Origin: Candidatus Tectimicrobiota bacterium
GTDB lineage: Bacteria > JACPUC01
Direction of reading: 5' to 3'
DNA: 64,000 nucleotides
NCBI GenBank assembly: GCA_016192455.1
Contig: JACPUC010000009.1
Location: 1 to 64,000 of the forward strand
The number at the start of each line of letters is the position of its first letter. Position 1 is the first letter of the stretch. This document shows positions 15,691 through 25,227 of this stretch, piece after piece. Below the pieces are notes generated by a model. That model had not been told where the DNA came from. It worked only from the letters and a program-made list of their open reading frames with translations, and did not search any database. A program made the translations under genes and the position numbers.

Positions 15691-17160
15691 TCAACTCGCC
15701 GGCTTGCTGCGCAGGTCTTTCACGCGCACCGCTTTGGCGTCGAGGTCGCCGCGCTGGAAACGCGGCAGGACGCCGGCCTCGCAGAGCTCCACGTCAACCC
15801 CGAGGCCGAGGACGAAGCGGAACTCTGTCGACAGGCGCTTCTGCAGCTCCGGCCAGGCGGCGCGGGCGATCTCGGGCCGCGGCTCGACGCGGATGGTGAC
15901 GCGCTCCCGATCGCCGACGCTGTCGGCGACGATCTGGAACTCGTCGTCCAGCTCGTTGAAGCCGCGCACCACCTCCTCGACGGCGCCGGGGATGATCCAG
16001 ACGCCGCGCACCCGCAGGGTGTGATCGGCGCGCCCCTGCAGGCCCCCATCGGCCTGGGCGAAGGTGCGCCCGCAGGAGCAGGGCTCGCTGCTGTAGACCA
16101 TGTAGTCGCCCATCAGGTAGCGCAGCGCCGGGATGCCTTCGCTCCAGAGGTTGGTGACCACCAGGACGCCGCGCGTGCCCGGCGGCACCGGCTCGAAGGT
16201 CTCCGGGTCGACGATCTCGACGATGCCGATGTCTTCGGAGAGGTGGTCGCGCATGGGCCGGCCGCGCGCCGCGTTCTCCTCGGCGCAGGACCAGCCGAGG
16301 GGGATGGGGAAGCACTCGGTGTGGCCGACGATGTCGTGCAGGCGCGCCCCTCCCCAAGCCGCCTCGATGCGCTGCTTGCTCGACGGCACGCACGGCCCCG
16401 GCTCGGCCATGGTGACGAGGTCGGTCACCTTGGTGTCCTTGGCCGGATCGATGCCGTGCTCGCTCTTCGCCACTTGGCCGAGGTGGAGCACGTAGGAGGG
16501 CACGCCGATGACGCAGGTGACGTTCGTCTCTTTGATGAAGAAGAGGCGGCGACGGGAATCCATGCCGCCGCCGGGGATGATCGGGCAGCGCATCAGGTGG
16601 GCGCCGTACTGCGAGCCCCACATGCCGGGGAAGGGGCCGTAGACGGAGGTGTTGAAGAACACCGTGCCGGGCCGCAGGCCGAAGGACCAGAAGGCGCGCG
16701 CCCAGGCCCAGGCCCAAATGTCGCGGTCGTGCAGGGTGAAGGTGAAGAAGCGCGGCTTGGCGGTGGTGCCGCCGGTGGAGTAGAGCATCCAGCCGTCCTC
16801 GGCCCACTCCTGCGGCGAGACGCAGTGGAAATCGCCGAACGGCGGCTTCTCCATCTGGTTCTGTGACCAGTCCTCCTTCGTCGTCAGGGGGAGCTTGGGG
16901 AGGTCCTGCAACCCCTTCAGGTCGCCAGGCTGGAAGCCCGCCTTCTTGAAGTGCCGCTGGTACCAGGGAGAGTTGTCGTTGAGGTAGCGCACCAGGGCCT
17001 TCAGCTTCGTCTCCTGGATGTGGCGCAGCTCGTCGCGGGAGACGGTCTCGATCTTCTCGTCCCAGTACTTGCTCGAGGGGTCGGGACGGGTCTTTTGGTA
17101 GCGGAAGGAATCGACCAGGGTTTTCCAGTCCTCGCGGGTGAACTTCTTCTTCTCAGCCAC
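15691..17160 (-). CDS. Phenylacetate-CoA ligase (PaaK)-like adenylate-forming enzyme
   Basis: This 489-residue member of the AMP-binding superfamily resembles PaaK. The phosphate-binding loop is YSTGGTTAKPRFF (about 125-137), a Tyr/Asp-rich A5-like block is GHTECFP, and the hinge region LQGRADHTLRVRG is followed by the C-terminal IPGAVEEV. Such enzymes activate aromatic or other carboxylic acids as acyl-CoA. GTG 17160 is chosen because AGGAGGTGGAGC immediately precedes it, although the frame is open further upstream. It begins a series of same-strand genes, with a 122-base gap after the luciferase-like gene. The substrate cannot be deduced. Confidence 0.85.
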   Translation of the reverse strand: MAEKKKFTREDWKTLVDSFRYQKTRPDPSSKYWDEKIETVSRDELRHIQETKLKALVRYLNDNSPWYQRHFKKAGFQPGDLKGLQDLPKLPLTTKEDWSQNQMEKPPFGDFHCVSPQEWAEDGWMLYSTGGTTAKPRFFTFTLHDRDIWAWAWARAFWSFGLRPGTVFFNTSVYGPFPGMWGSQYGAHLMRCPIIPGGGMDSRRRLFFIKETNVTCVIGVPSYVLHLGQVAKSEHGIDPAKDTKVTDLVTMAEPGPCVPSSKQRIEAAWGGARLHDIVGHTECFPIPLGWSCAEENAARGRPMRDHLSEDIGIVEIVDPETFEPVPPGTRGVLVVTNLWSEGIPALRYLMGDYMVYSSEPCSCGRTFAQADGGLQGRADHTLRVRGVWIIPGAVEEVVRGFNELDDEFQIVADSVGDRERVTIRVEPRPEIARAAWPELQKRLSTEFRFVLGLGVDVELCEAGVLPRFQRGDLDAKAVRVKDLRSKPAS

Positions 17161-17282
17161 GCTCCACCTCCTCTGTCTCAACGCCGGGACCGTTGGGCCG
17201 CTCGGCAGCCCGCCTGCGCGCGCCCCGGCCGGCCGGCGCGTCGGTGTACGCCGCCGCACGGACCGACCTTGAACGCCGCTGC

Positions 17283-18284
17283 TCACCCCTTGGCGCACTC
17301 GGCCGCCAGCTCGAGGCAGGAGAGGTGATCCTGGAAGCACATGCCGTGGCGCTCCTGGGGGTAGATGAGCGGCTCGATGCCGGCCTTCATGTATCCCTTC
17401 AGCTTGTCGCGCATGTGATCCTTGCTGAGGCCCAGGGTGAAGGTGTTCACCATCTCGTCGGTGACTTCCTGCAGCGCCGCTTCATGCTTGTTCTGATCCC
17501 ACAGTCCTTTCACCTTCTGCGCCTTGTCCAGGAAGCCCTCGCTCTTGGCGATGAAGTGGTAGTGCTCGGTAGCGCAGTAGAAGGCCACCTTCTTCTTGGT
17601 GGTCTTCACCGCCTCGGGTTCGCCGAGCTCGGGACAGGTCATCGACAGGGTGCTGATCTTCACCGCGTCGGGGTCGCGTCCGGCCCGCTTGGCGCCGATG
17701 GCGAGGTTCTCCTTGATGGTGGCGACGTGGCGGTGATTGAGGAAGTTGACCACGATGCCGTCGGCGACCTCGCCGGCAAGCTGGGTCATCTTCGGCCCCA
17801 GGGCGGAGAGGTAGATCGGCATCGGCTCCTTCAGGGGGCGCTCGCGCAGGTAGAACTTGGTGATCTTGAAGAACTCGCCGTCGTGGCTGACGCGCTCGCC
17901 GGTGAGGAGCTTGCGCATGATGACCACCGTCTCGCGCACGCGCGCCAGGGGCCGCTCGATGGGGATGCCGTGGCCGCGCACCATGAAGCCCTCGCCGCCG
18001 GTGCCCAGCCCGATGCGCACCCGCCCGCCGGTCCAGACGTTGAGGCCGTTAAAGGCCATGGCGAGGAGGGTGGGGGTGCGGGAGTAGACGTTGACGATGC
18101 TCGTCCCCAGGGTCAGCGCGCGGGTGAGCGGCGCCACCGCGGCCAGCACCGCGAAGCTGTCCTTGCCGGAGTTCTCGGCCGGGGTGAAGGCGTCGTAGCC
18201 GAGCTCCTCGCAGCGCTTCGCCATGGTGATGATCTCGTCCATGGTGATGTCGCCGGTGTAGAAGACCGTTCCCAGTTTGACCAT
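17283..18284 (-). CDS. Luciferase-like (LLM class) flavin-dependent oxidoreductase
   Basis: This 333-residue TIM-barrel protein of the bacterial luciferase/F420-dependent family contains GTSIVNVYSRTP, GLNVWTGGRVRIGLGTG (about 83-99) and the IYLSALGPKMTQLAGEVADG block (about 152-171). These match F420- or FMN-dependent monooxygenases and reductases. ATG 18284 follows a GAGGGG ribosome-binding site; the frame is open further upstream but that sequence is not protein-like. Neighbouring CoA-ligase-like and nitroreductase genes on the same strand suggest degradation of an aromatic or xenobiotic compound. F420 versus FMN cannot be decided here. Confidence 0.85.
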   Translation of the reverse strand: MVKLGTVFYTGDITMDEIITMAKRCEELGYDAFTPAENSGKDSFAVLAAVAPLTRALTLGTSIVNVYSRTPTLLAMAFNGLNVWTGGRVRIGLGTGGEGFMVRGHGIPIERPLARVRETVVIMRKLLTGERVSHDGEFFKITKFYLRERPLKEPMPIYLSALGPKMTQLAGEVADGIVVNFLNHRHVATIKENLAIGAKRAGRDPDAVKISTLSMTCPELGEPEAVKTTKKKVAFYCATEHYHFIAKSEGFLDKAQKVKGLWDQNKHEAALQEVTDEMVNTFTLGLSKDHMRDKLKGYMKAGIEPLIYPQERHGMCFQDHLSCLELAAECAKG

Positions 18285-18472
18285 GCCGTTGCTCCCCTCT
18301 GATGGGCCCGCGCGACGGCATTCCGTGCCGACTCCCGGCGCCCGCCGCTCCACCCCCCGACCTTACCACTCCGCAGACCGCCCCGTCCCACCCTCCATCA
18401 TGACCCCGGCACGACGACCCCGGCACACCATCCAGGGCGCCGCGCGGCACCCTCGTCCCCACAGGGGCCGTC

Positions 18473-19270
18473 TCAGCGCTTCCCGCGATCCTCGATCGAC
18501 TCGACGGTATACCCCAGCTTCTCCAAGGGCTTGTCGCCGAAGCCGAGGGTGCTCGGCGTCTCGCCCGAGATCTCGCGGTCGAGGCGGCGCACACCGCGCG
18601 TCGCGGTGACGCGGGCGCTGGCCGCCGCCTCGCTGCGGGCGCGGGATGGGTCGAAACTCTCGTAGTGCACAATCTCGGCGAGAGGCCGGCGCTCCCGCAC
18701 CTCGCGCCGCAGATCGGGCCAGCCGATGGCGAGGATGGTCTCGATCCGGTAGCCGGGCGGAATCTCGAACAGCGCCAGAAGCTCCTGCTCGAAGTGCCGG
18801 CCCATCGACAACCACGTGGCGCCCAGGCCTTGCGCCGCCGCCGCCAGGAACATGTTCTGGATGCAGGCCGCCATGGACTGCTGGTAGATGTCGTAGCGGT
18901 AGTAGAGCATCGGGTAGGTGCGGTTCAGGCGGCGATCCCCCGCCACGACGATGAACACCGGCACGTTGAAGAGGTACGACAGGTCGGGCCAGGGAAAGCC
19001 CTCCGGCCCCGCATCGCGCTCCTCGGAGAACTTGCGCTGCTGCGAGTAGATTTCGGAGAAGCGCCGGCGGCGCTCGGCATCGCGCACGACGATGAACTCC
19101 CACGGCTCCGAGCTGCAGCCGGAGGGCGCCCAGCGACCGGCCTCGAGGATATTCGTGATCATCTCCTCGGGCACCGGGTCCGGCTCGAAGAGGCGGCAGC
19201 TCCGGCGTTTCCGCATGATCTCCAGGAGATCGTCAATGGTCGCGGACGTATCGAGCACGATGCGGCCCAT
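18473..19270 (-). CDS. Nitroreductase family protein
   Basis: This 265-residue FMN-dependent oxidoreductase has the family N-terminal MRKRRSCRLFEPDPVPEE, then GRWAPSGCSSEPWEFIVV, and a later AAAAQGLGATWLSMG before the C-terminal ILAIGWP motif. The C-terminal 60 residues (after about 205) extend beyond the usual 190-220-residue fold and look unstructured. It sits between the luciferase-like gene and a TPR gene, all minus strand. Reduction of nitroaromatics, quinones or a dehalogenation-type reaction are all possible. Confidence 0.87.
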   Translation of the reverse strand: MGRIVLDTSATIDDLLEIMRKRRSCRLFEPDPVPEEMITNILEAGRWAPSGCSSEPWEFIVVRDAERRRRFSEIYSQQRKFSEERDAGPEGFPWPDLSYLFNVPVFIVVAGDRRLNRTYPMLYYRYDIYQQSMAACIQNMFLAAAAQGLGATWLSMGRHFEQELLALFEIPPGYRIETILAIGWPDLRREVRERRPLAEIVHYESFDPSRARSEAAASARVTATRGVRRLDREISGETPSTLGFGDKPLEKLGYTVESIEDRGKR

Positions 19271-19448
19271 GGTTGCCCTCCTCTCTGCGGAACCCTGCCC
19301 GCCTGGCGCGATTCGGCACGGCGCTGCCGAGCGCTGGTTTCCGCCTTGCGTTACGCCGGCCTCCGGCGCTTTCCGCCGTGGCGACCGCGCAGGCCGTTGC
19401 CCGTGGGGTGGACCGGGCGCGGCGGCGAAGCAAAGGCGTGCGGCGCGC

Positions 19449-19775
19449 TCAGCACTCCGCCAGGCGGCGCAGGAAGACCTCCATCTCCTTCACGGTCTGC
19501 AGGTCGCCGTTCTTTTTGGCGACCTCGATGCCCTTGATGAAGGTCTCGCGCGCCTTGTCGATCTGCTGCGTGTCGCGGTAGGCGCAGCCCAGGCCGCGGT
19601 AGGCCACGGAGTAGTCCGGCTTCAGCTCCAGCACCCGCGCGAAGGCGGCCGCCGCTTCGGCGTGGCGCCCTGCCTTCTGCAGCTCGGTCGCCAGGCCGAA
19701 GAAGACCAGCTCGTCATTGGGGTCGAGCTCCGCGAGCTGCTTGAACTGCTCAATGCGCTCGTCGTTCGCTGCCAT
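19449..19775 (-). CDS. Small TPR-repeat protein
   Basis: This 108-residue protein is built almost entirely of tetratricopeptide repeats: DPNDELVFFGLATELQKAGR, then AEAAAAFARVLELKPDYSVA, then YRGLGCAYRDTQQIDKARE. It has no signal peptide, so it is probably a cytoplasmic adaptor. ATG 19775 gives the plausible start MAANDERIEQ; an upstream extension is Arg/Ala-rich and unlikely. The partner is unknown. Confidence 0.82.
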   Translation of the reverse strand: MAANDERIEQFKQLAELDPNDELVFFGLATELQKAGRHAEAAAAFARVLELKPDYSVAYRGLGCAYRDTQQIDKARETFIKGIEVAKKNGDLQTVKEMEVFLRRLAEC

Positions 19776-20146
19776 GGGGATGGACCGTCCTGCGCGGGTC
19801 TGCGAGACGTTGGCAGACGCCGCAGCCCTGCACGGTTTCACGTCGGCTGCCCCGGAAGCCGACGAGGTGCTAGGGGCGGTTCGCGAACCGCCCCTACGGT
19901 CGATGGGCTGGATGCCAGTCCCACCATCTCTGCGCTCTCAGCGTCTCCGCGGTTAAATGGATGGCGCCGCCGAGACGCAGAGGACGCGGAGGAAGGATGA
20001 ACCACGGATAGACACGGATGCACACAAATATCAGTGTCCATCGGTGTTCATCCGTGGTTCCTTGCATACCGATGGCAGGTGCGCTTCGCGAACCACCCCT
20101 ACGGTCGTCCGCCATTGCCTGCCCCGTGCCGCCTGGGGAGCGTGGC
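19776..20146. repeat. Intergenic repeat island (REP palindrome plus accacggat-type repeats)
   Basis: About 370 bases without a gene. It contains a 26-bp palindrome at 19871-19896, a cgccgagacgcagaggacgcgg unit near 19966-19990, and a long imperfect inverted pair in which gaaccacggatagacacgga (about 19998) faces tgttcatccgtggttcc (about 20045-20061). A degenerate copy of the palindrome follows at 20076-20103. Relatives of the second and third units recur at 51.4-54.4 kb and 57.26 kb. Confidence 0.75.
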
Positions 20147-20803
20147 TCACGGCGCCGCCAGGCGACGGCTGCCGTCACCCTGGTAAACGTACTCGATGGT
20201 CACGCAGCCGCCATCCTTGCGGTTGCAGTAGTAGTTCAGGATGCGGAACTTGGCGTAGCGCCCGTCCGCCGTGCGCACCGCATAGGTGTGGTTCTTCGAC
20301 TTCAGGGTGAAGCCGAGGGGGTTGTAATCGTACCACTTCTGCGGCAGAGGGTTCTCCGTGCCCATGCGGTCGCTGCTCTTCACGTCCAGCGCGTAGCCGC
20401 CGGCCGGCGCTTCGGTGACGCGTGCGAAGTCCACCGGCCCCAGGTCGATGAGGCCGGCCTGAGCGCGCGGGTTCGTGGCGCCCCCATTCGTCTTGATCTT
20501 GTTCCTGCGGAAGGCGATATCCCAGTCGAGGCCCTCCTCATCGCCGGCGACGACGCTGCCGCGCGAGAAGTCGAAGTGCGTCCACAGGGTCTTCGAGCGC
20601 GCATCAACGGTGTAGACGAGCGGCCCGACGAGCTGCGCGCCGGCCTCCCGCGGCGGCCGCGAGGTGGGCTGGTAATCGCCGCGGTCCTCGCTGCTGATGG
20701 TGGGTCCGCAGCCCGCCGCCAGGAGCAGCACGCCGCACAGCAGCACGCCGAGCAGGCGCCGCGCCCCGGCGCGCCCGCGCTGGAAACCTCGCCCCGCAGC
20801 CAC
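20147..20803 (-). CDS. HmuY-like lipoprotein
   Basis: This 218-residue predicted lipoprotein has a hydrophobic signal segment ending in lipobox LAAGC (Cys32 from GTG 20803). The body contains TLWTHFDFSRGSVV, LDWDIAFRRNKIKTNGG and YYCNRKDGG, the pattern of HmuY-type haem-binding surface proteins as I remember them. GTG 20803 gives a normal-length signal peptide. ATG 20851 is an alternative that would overlap the upstream gene by 23 bases. Haem binding is a family inference; the axial His pair of HmuY is not evident. Confidence 0.7.
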   Translation of the reverse strand: MAAGRGFQRGRAGARRLLGVLLCGVLLLAAGCGPTISSEDRGDYQPTSRPPREAGAQLVGPLVYTVDARSKTLWTHFDFSRGSVVAGDEEGLDWDIAFRRNKIKTNGGATNPRAQAGLIDLGPVDFARVTEAPAGGYALDVKSSDRMGTENPLPQKWYDYNPLGFTLKSKNHTYAVRTADGRYAKFRILNYYCNRKDGGCVTIEYVYQGDGSRRLAAP

Positions 20804-20828
20804 GCGCCGCGCTCCGCCCCCCGCCGCG

Positions 20829-21941
20829 TCAGCCAACCAGTTCTTGGGCATAGGAAAAGGATGTCGCCACCGCCTCGACCATGGCCGCCAGGTAGTCCTG
20901 GGGACTGCGGCGCGCGGCTTGCTGGGCGCCCTTCGAGAGGCCGCAGATGCGCAGGAAGACCTCGAGGTACGCGCGCAGTCCCGCGAGGTAGAGCGCGGCG
21001 GCGTGGGCGCCATCATCCGCCGCCCGCAGGATGCTCTCCGCGGCGACACGCCCCGTGTACAGCGAGCCGCCGATCCCCTCGCCGATGATCGGCAGCATGA
21101 GGCCGCCGGCATCGCCGATGAGCAGGGCATTCCCCTTCGCCGGCTGGAAGCTCCCCTTCAGGTAGGCGAAGTAGAGGAGCGCCGTGCCGCACCCGAGGCG
21201 ATGCGTGCTCTCCTTCGGCAGCGACAGACCAAAGACCTCCTCGACGAACTGCATCGTCCAACGATCGACCTCTTCCTGCTGGCCGCGGCGGAAGCCGATC
21301 TCATAGACGAGCGTGCCATCCTTGATGATGACGTCGCTGTAGAGCGGCGCCATGCCGGGGTGGGTGAGGCAGTGGAACCAGCGCGGCGCCACCCGTCCGA
21401 CTTCGGGGTACCATTTCTCCAGGCCGTGGCTGTACCGCACCTGGAGGTCGGGCCAGAGACACTTGCGCACGTGCGAGGAGGCGCCGTCCGCGCCGACGAC
21501 GTAGCGGCAGCGCAAGGTCTCCTCGGCGCGCGGCGTCTTCACCCGCACCGCATATCCATCGCCGTCCTGCTCCACGTGGCGCAGCGTCGTCTCGTCGCGC
21601 ACCGTGGCGCCGGCCTCAACGGCGCGCTGCGCGCACCAGGCATCGAGGTCGCGCCGCCAGGATTGGTAGGTCTCGTGCTCGACCGGCGCGCTGCCCGCGC
21701 CGGGGACGTGCACCATCCAGCCGCGCACCTCGGCCGGCTCCGCCAGGACCTCCCGCGGGAAGCGGCCGAAGATGCGCCGCAGCTCGCTGATCCCCACGCA
21801 CATGAGCATGCCGGTGCAGGTTTTGTCCCGCGGCAGTTTCTCCCGCTCCAGGAGTAGCACGCGCAGCCCCGCCTTGGCGCAGAGATAGGCAGCCGCCGCG
21901 CCGCCCGGGCCTGCCCCGGCAACGATCACGTCGTAGCTCAT
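20829..21941 (-). CDS. FAD-dependent oxidoreductase (geranylgeranyl-reductase-like)
   Basis: This 370-residue flavoprotein has an N-terminal Rossmann fingerprint DVIVAGAGPGGAAAAYLCAK, the CTGMLMC block and VVGADGASSHVRK. The C-terminal GDAGGLMLPIIGEGIG is the second FAD-contacting motif. This set defines the GR2/geranylgeranyl reductase family, whose members reduce prenyl chains or halogenate or hydroxylate secondary metabolites. ATG 21941 places the GxGxxG motif 9 residues in, the usual position; ATG-like starts up to 21974 are possible. It is coupled to the HmuY-like gene by a short gap or overlap. Confidence 0.87.
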   Translation of the reverse strand: MSYDVIVAGAGPGGAAAAYLCAKAGLRVLLLEREKLPRDKTCTGMLMCVGISELRRIFGRFPREVLAEPAEVRGWMVHVPGAGSAPVEHETYQSWRRDLDAWCAQRAVEAGATVRDETTLRHVEQDGDGYAVRVKTPRAEETLRCRYVVGADGASSHVRKCLWPDLQVRYSHGLEKWYPEVGRVAPRWFHCLTHPGMAPLYSDVIIKDGTLVYEIGFRRGQQEEVDRWTMQFVEEVFGLSLPKESTHRLGCGTALLYFAYLKGSFQPAKGNALLIGDAGGLMLPIIGEGIGGSLYTGRVAAESILRAADDGAHAAALYLAGLRAYLEVFLRICGLSKGAQQAARRSPQDYLAAMVEAVATSFSYAQELVG

Positions 21942-22061
21942 CGGGATCACAGAGCTTCCTCTTCCCCCCGGCAACGAAGATGTCCTGACGCTCCTCTTTC
22001 ACCACGCTGAAGCGCCGCGCCGCATCTCGCGGCAGAGGGGTCGAGCGAGCGGCGTACCACC

Positions 22062-22973
22062 TCAACGAAAGTATTCGGCGCGCGTCGTGGGGCAAACCTG
22101 GATGCTCCGCAACTCCTTTTCGCGCAGGACGAGCAGCTCAAAGGGCTCCCCTGGGTTGCGGCGCCAGAGGTGCTCGTAGTAGGCCGAGCGGCTGCTGATC
22201 TCCTGGTGATCGAGCTCCATCACCACATCCCCCGCCTCGAGGCCGGCGGTCTCAGCAGGGCTGGCCGGGGCCACCCCAAAGATGACGATGCCGTTGGCGT
22301 GCGGCTGGACATAGGTGCCGAGCCAGGGACGCAGGCGCTTGCGGCGAGTGGCCCCATACTTCTGCATTTCCTCGCTGATGGCGCGGTAGCAGTTGATGGG
22401 GATGGCCAGGGTGCTGCCGCGCACTTCGTTGAGGTTCAGCGACACGACGCCGATCATCTCCCCGTGATAGTTCACCAAGGCCCCACCCCCGAGACCTGGA
22501 TTGACGGCCGTGGTGCGGATCGCCTTCTCGAGCTTGTACTCCCAGTACGCCTCGAAGCCGCCAAGGTCGGTGATGAAGCCGGTGTTGATCTTGCGCTGGG
22601 CCTCGCCCGCGCTGGCCACGGCAAGGGTCTCCTGGCCGATCGCCGTGGCATCCGAATCACCTAGGGGCAGCGCGGGGAGGCCGCGCTCGCCGACGCGCAC
22701 CACCGAGATGCCGCTGTCGAAGTCATGGTCCACAAGCTCAGCGCTGAGCTGCTGCTTCTTCGCCAGCGTCACGCTGATGCGGCTGGCGCCCAGGACGATA
22801 TAGCCGGCGGTGAGGATATAGCCCTCGGGATGCACGATAGTGCCGGTGCCCATGCGCTCGTTGCCGAGAATCTGGCTCGAGGGGTTGCTGGCCGGGATGC
22901 TCGTATGGAGCGTCACGATGGTTGGCAGGACGTTCTCGACGAAGCGCAGATAGCCGTTCACCGGGGGCTCCAA
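22062..22973 (-). CDS. HtrA/DegP-like protein lacking the catalytic triad (pseudoprotease) with PDZ domain
   Basis: This 303-residue protein has a trypsin-like fold (about 15-200) followed by a PDZ domain (about 215-295, GIVIFGVAPASPAETAGLEA). The frame of an HtrA protease is clear: GTGTIVHPEGYILT, then NPGLGGGALVN. All three catalytic positions are replaced: the His of the TxxHVV motif is Tyr58, the Asp of DLAVL is Gly88, and the Ser of GNSGGP is Gly162. No signal peptide is visible, unlike periplasmic HtrA. It is probably a binding or scaffold protein. The gene is otherwise intact, which argues against simple decay. Confidence 0.85.
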   Translation of the reverse strand: MEPPVNGYLRFVENVLPTIVTLHTSIPASNPSSQILGNERMGTGTIVHPEGYILTAGYIVLGASRISVTLAKKQQLSAELVDHDFDSGISVVRVGERGLPALPLGDSDATAIGQETLAVASAGEAQRKINTGFITDLGGFEAYWEYKLEKAIRTTAVNPGLGGGALVNYHGEMIGVVSLNLNEVRGSTLAIPINCYRAISEEMQKYGATRRKRLRPWLGTYVQPHANGIVIFGVAPASPAETAGLEAGDVVMELDHQEISSRSAYYEHLWRRNPGEPFELLVLREKELRSIQVCPTTRAEYFR

Positions 22974-23493
22974 GTTTCATGCTCGCCGGCTCGTCCGCCG
23001 AGCCGGGCTGCCCATGGCGCAGCTTTCCTTCTCGGACCCTCTCTCCACGCGCTGCCGGCGCGCCGTCCCCAGCGTTCAGGCCGCAGGCGCGCCCCTGCGG
23101 TTCGGCCGCCGGCGTGGAGCAGTAGCGGAGTTCTGAATGTAACAAACCACCGCCGGCGATTCAAGGAGCCCCCCGTTCGGCGTCCTCGTCAGGCTGTGCC
23201 GCGGAAACGCCCCAAGCCGGATTCTCCCACGCGCTGGCGCCGGGCGTGATGCGGACAACCACCGCTAGAGCCCGCCAGCGGGCTATGGTAGTGTTCCTGA
23301 TCCAGGCGCCCCTTGGTGCGCCCGCTTCGTTGCCGCCTGCCGCAGCCGGGATGGAGCGGAGGGACCCCTCCCTCGCGCCGCCGTCGCCGCCGGCTCGCTC
23401 CCTGGAACAAGGCGCGGAGGGTGGGGGAGGCGGAGGGATCACCGTTCCCCTGCGAAATGCGCCCCAGCACGACTGCGGCGCGGGAGATCGACC
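22974..23493. other. Divergent intergenic region
   Basis: About 520 bases between the minus-strand HtrA-like gene and the plus-strand gamma-glutamyltransferase. Several overlapping short frames exist but all are Arg/Pro/Gly-rich noise. No recognised promoter, riboswitch or repeat was found, though both promoters should be here by position. Confidence 0.4.
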
Positions 23494-25092
23494 ATGAGCG
23501 CCGGCCTTCCTCAAACAGTGCGGGCTCGGCACGGGATGGCCGCATCGATTCATCCCCTGGCCTCGGAGACGGGGGTCGCCATCCTGCGCCGCGGCGGCAA
23601 CGCCTTCGACGCGGCGGTTGCGATGGCGGCGCTGCTCAACGTCGTCGATCCGCACATGACCGGCATCGGCGGCGACGCCTTCATGCTGACCTACCACGCC
23701 GCCGGCGGCAAGGTGGAAGCCCTCAACGCTTCCGGCCGGTCCCCCTACGACTGCTCCCTGGAGTACTACGCCGGCCTTGGCTGGCAGCAGATTCCCGTCA
23801 CCGGCATCCACGCCGTCAGCACGCCGGGCGCCCTCGACGGCTGGCTGCGGCTCCTTGAGCGCCACGGCAGCATGGCGCTCGCCGACCTCCTGGAGCCGGC
23901 GATCCGGGCCGCCTTCGACGGCTTCGTGGTGAACCGCTACCTGGCGGGGTGGTACCGCCATCCTCTGTTCGGCATGAGCCGCTGGGCGCGGTTCCCCGCC
24001 ACGGCGGCGACGTACCTGACCGACGGCCAGCCTCCCGAGGCGGGGCAGCGCCTGCGCCAGCCAGCCCTTGCCGGGACCTTGCAACGCCTCGCCAGGCACG
24101 GCGCCCGCGACTTCTACGAAGGTGAGCTGGCGGAGCGCATCGAGCGCTTCTGCCGGCAGCAAGGGGGGTTCTTGACCCGCCGCGACTTGCGCGATCACCA
24201 GAGCGACTGGGTGGAGCCGATCAGCACGATCTACCGCGGCTACACCATCTACGAGTTCCCGCCCAACACCCAGGGGATCGCCCTGCTCGAGCAGCTCAAC
24301 ATTCTCGAGGGCTTCGATCTGGCGGCGCTCGGCCCCAACAGCGCCGAGGCGATCCACCTGCAGATCGAAGCCAAGAAGCTGGCCTTCGCGGACCTCGAGC
24401 GCTACATCACCGATCCGGACGCCGCCGCCATTCCCGTCGCCGGCCTCCTTGCGAAGGCCTACGCGGCGCGCCAGCGCGAGACGATCCGGCGCGACCAGGC
24501 CGCCGCCAGCACGCCTCGCCTCGATCCCGCGCTGAGCACGCTGGAGAACACCACCTACTTCTGCGTCGTGGACGCGCAGCGCAACGCCGTCTCCTTCATC
24601 AACAGCCTGCGCTCGCCCTGGGGCTGCGGCCTGGTCGCGGCCGACACCGGCATCCTGCTGCAGAACCGGGGCAAGGATTTCTCCCTCAACCCGCGACATG
24701 TCAATCGCCTGGCGCCGCACAAGCGCACCTTCCATACCCTCAACCCGGCCATGGTCTTGCGCGATGGTCAGCTCGTCCTCGTGCTCGGCTGCGCCGGCGC
24801 CGAGCAGCAGACCCAAGCCTTGCAGCAGCTCCTCGTCAACGTCATCGACTTCGGCATGGAGCCGCAGGAGGCCATCGCCGCGCCCCGCTGGTCGAGCGCC
24901 AGCGGTCTGGAGATCGGGCTGGAGGCGGGGATTGAGGCGCAGGCGCGCGGGCGGCTCGCAGCCAAGGGGCACCGCCTGGTGGAGACCATCTCCACCTTCG
25001 GGCAGGCCCAGATGATTGCCGTGGAGGCGCAGGGCGGGGGCTTGCGAGGCGGCACCGAATCGCGCGCGGAGGGTCTCGTCGCGGGGTACTGA
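23494..25092 (+). CDS. Gamma-glutamyltransferase family protein
   Basis: This 532-residue Ntn-hydrolase-family protein begins with the typical ARHGMAASIHPLASETGVAI and GGNAFDAAVAMAALLNVV, then GIGGDAF. The autoprocessing nucleophile is the Thr in ENTTYFCVVD (about 351-360), and RSPWGCG follows where the family usually has N-x-F-G. There is no signal peptide, so it is probably cytoplasmic, unlike periplasmic GGT. Members cleave gamma-glutamyl bonds, but cephalosporin-acylase-like and hydrolase subfamilies are equally compatible. ATG 23494 follows GGGAGA at good spacing. Confidence 0.88.
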   Translation: MSAGLPQTVRARHGMAASIHPLASETGVAILRRGGNAFDAAVAMAALLNVVDPHMTGIGGDAFMLTYHAAGGKVEALNASGRSPYDCSLEYYAGLGWQQIPVTGIHAVSTPGALDGWLRLLERHGSMALADLLEPAIRAAFDGFVVNRYLAGWYRHPLFGMSRWARFPATAATYLTDGQPPEAGQRLRQPALAGTLQRLARHGARDFYEGELAERIERFCRQQGGFLTRRDLRDHQSDWVEPISTIYRGYTIYEFPPNTQGIALLEQLNILEGFDLAALGPNSAEAIHLQIEAKKLAFADLERYITDPDAAAIPVAGLLAKAYAARQRETIRRDQAAASTPRLDPALSTLENTTYFCVVDAQRNAVSFINSLRSPWGCGLVAADTGILLQNRGKDFSLNPRHVNRLAPHKRTFHTLNPAMVLRDGQLVLVLGCAGAEQQTQALQQLLVNVIDFGMEPQEAIAAPRWSSASGLEIGLEAGIEAQARGRLAAKGHRLVETISTFGQAQMIAVEAQGGGLRGGTESRAEGLVAGY

Positions 25093-25227
25093 TCTCGTCT
25101 GCTGGAAAAGCCGTGCGGGAGGGGGGGGCAGCGCGGCGACCTCGGCGCGGAGACTGCCGTGGGGGACCCTCGATCCCCCACCCGCCGCCGTCACGCCCGT
25201 GTCGTCTCCCCTAAATTCCATCAGGTA

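Noticed and set aside
20804-21130. N-terminal extension of the HmuY-like protein
   Set aside because: The extra residues overlap the FAD oxidoreductase gene and are noise. A lipoprotein signal begins at GTG 20803.
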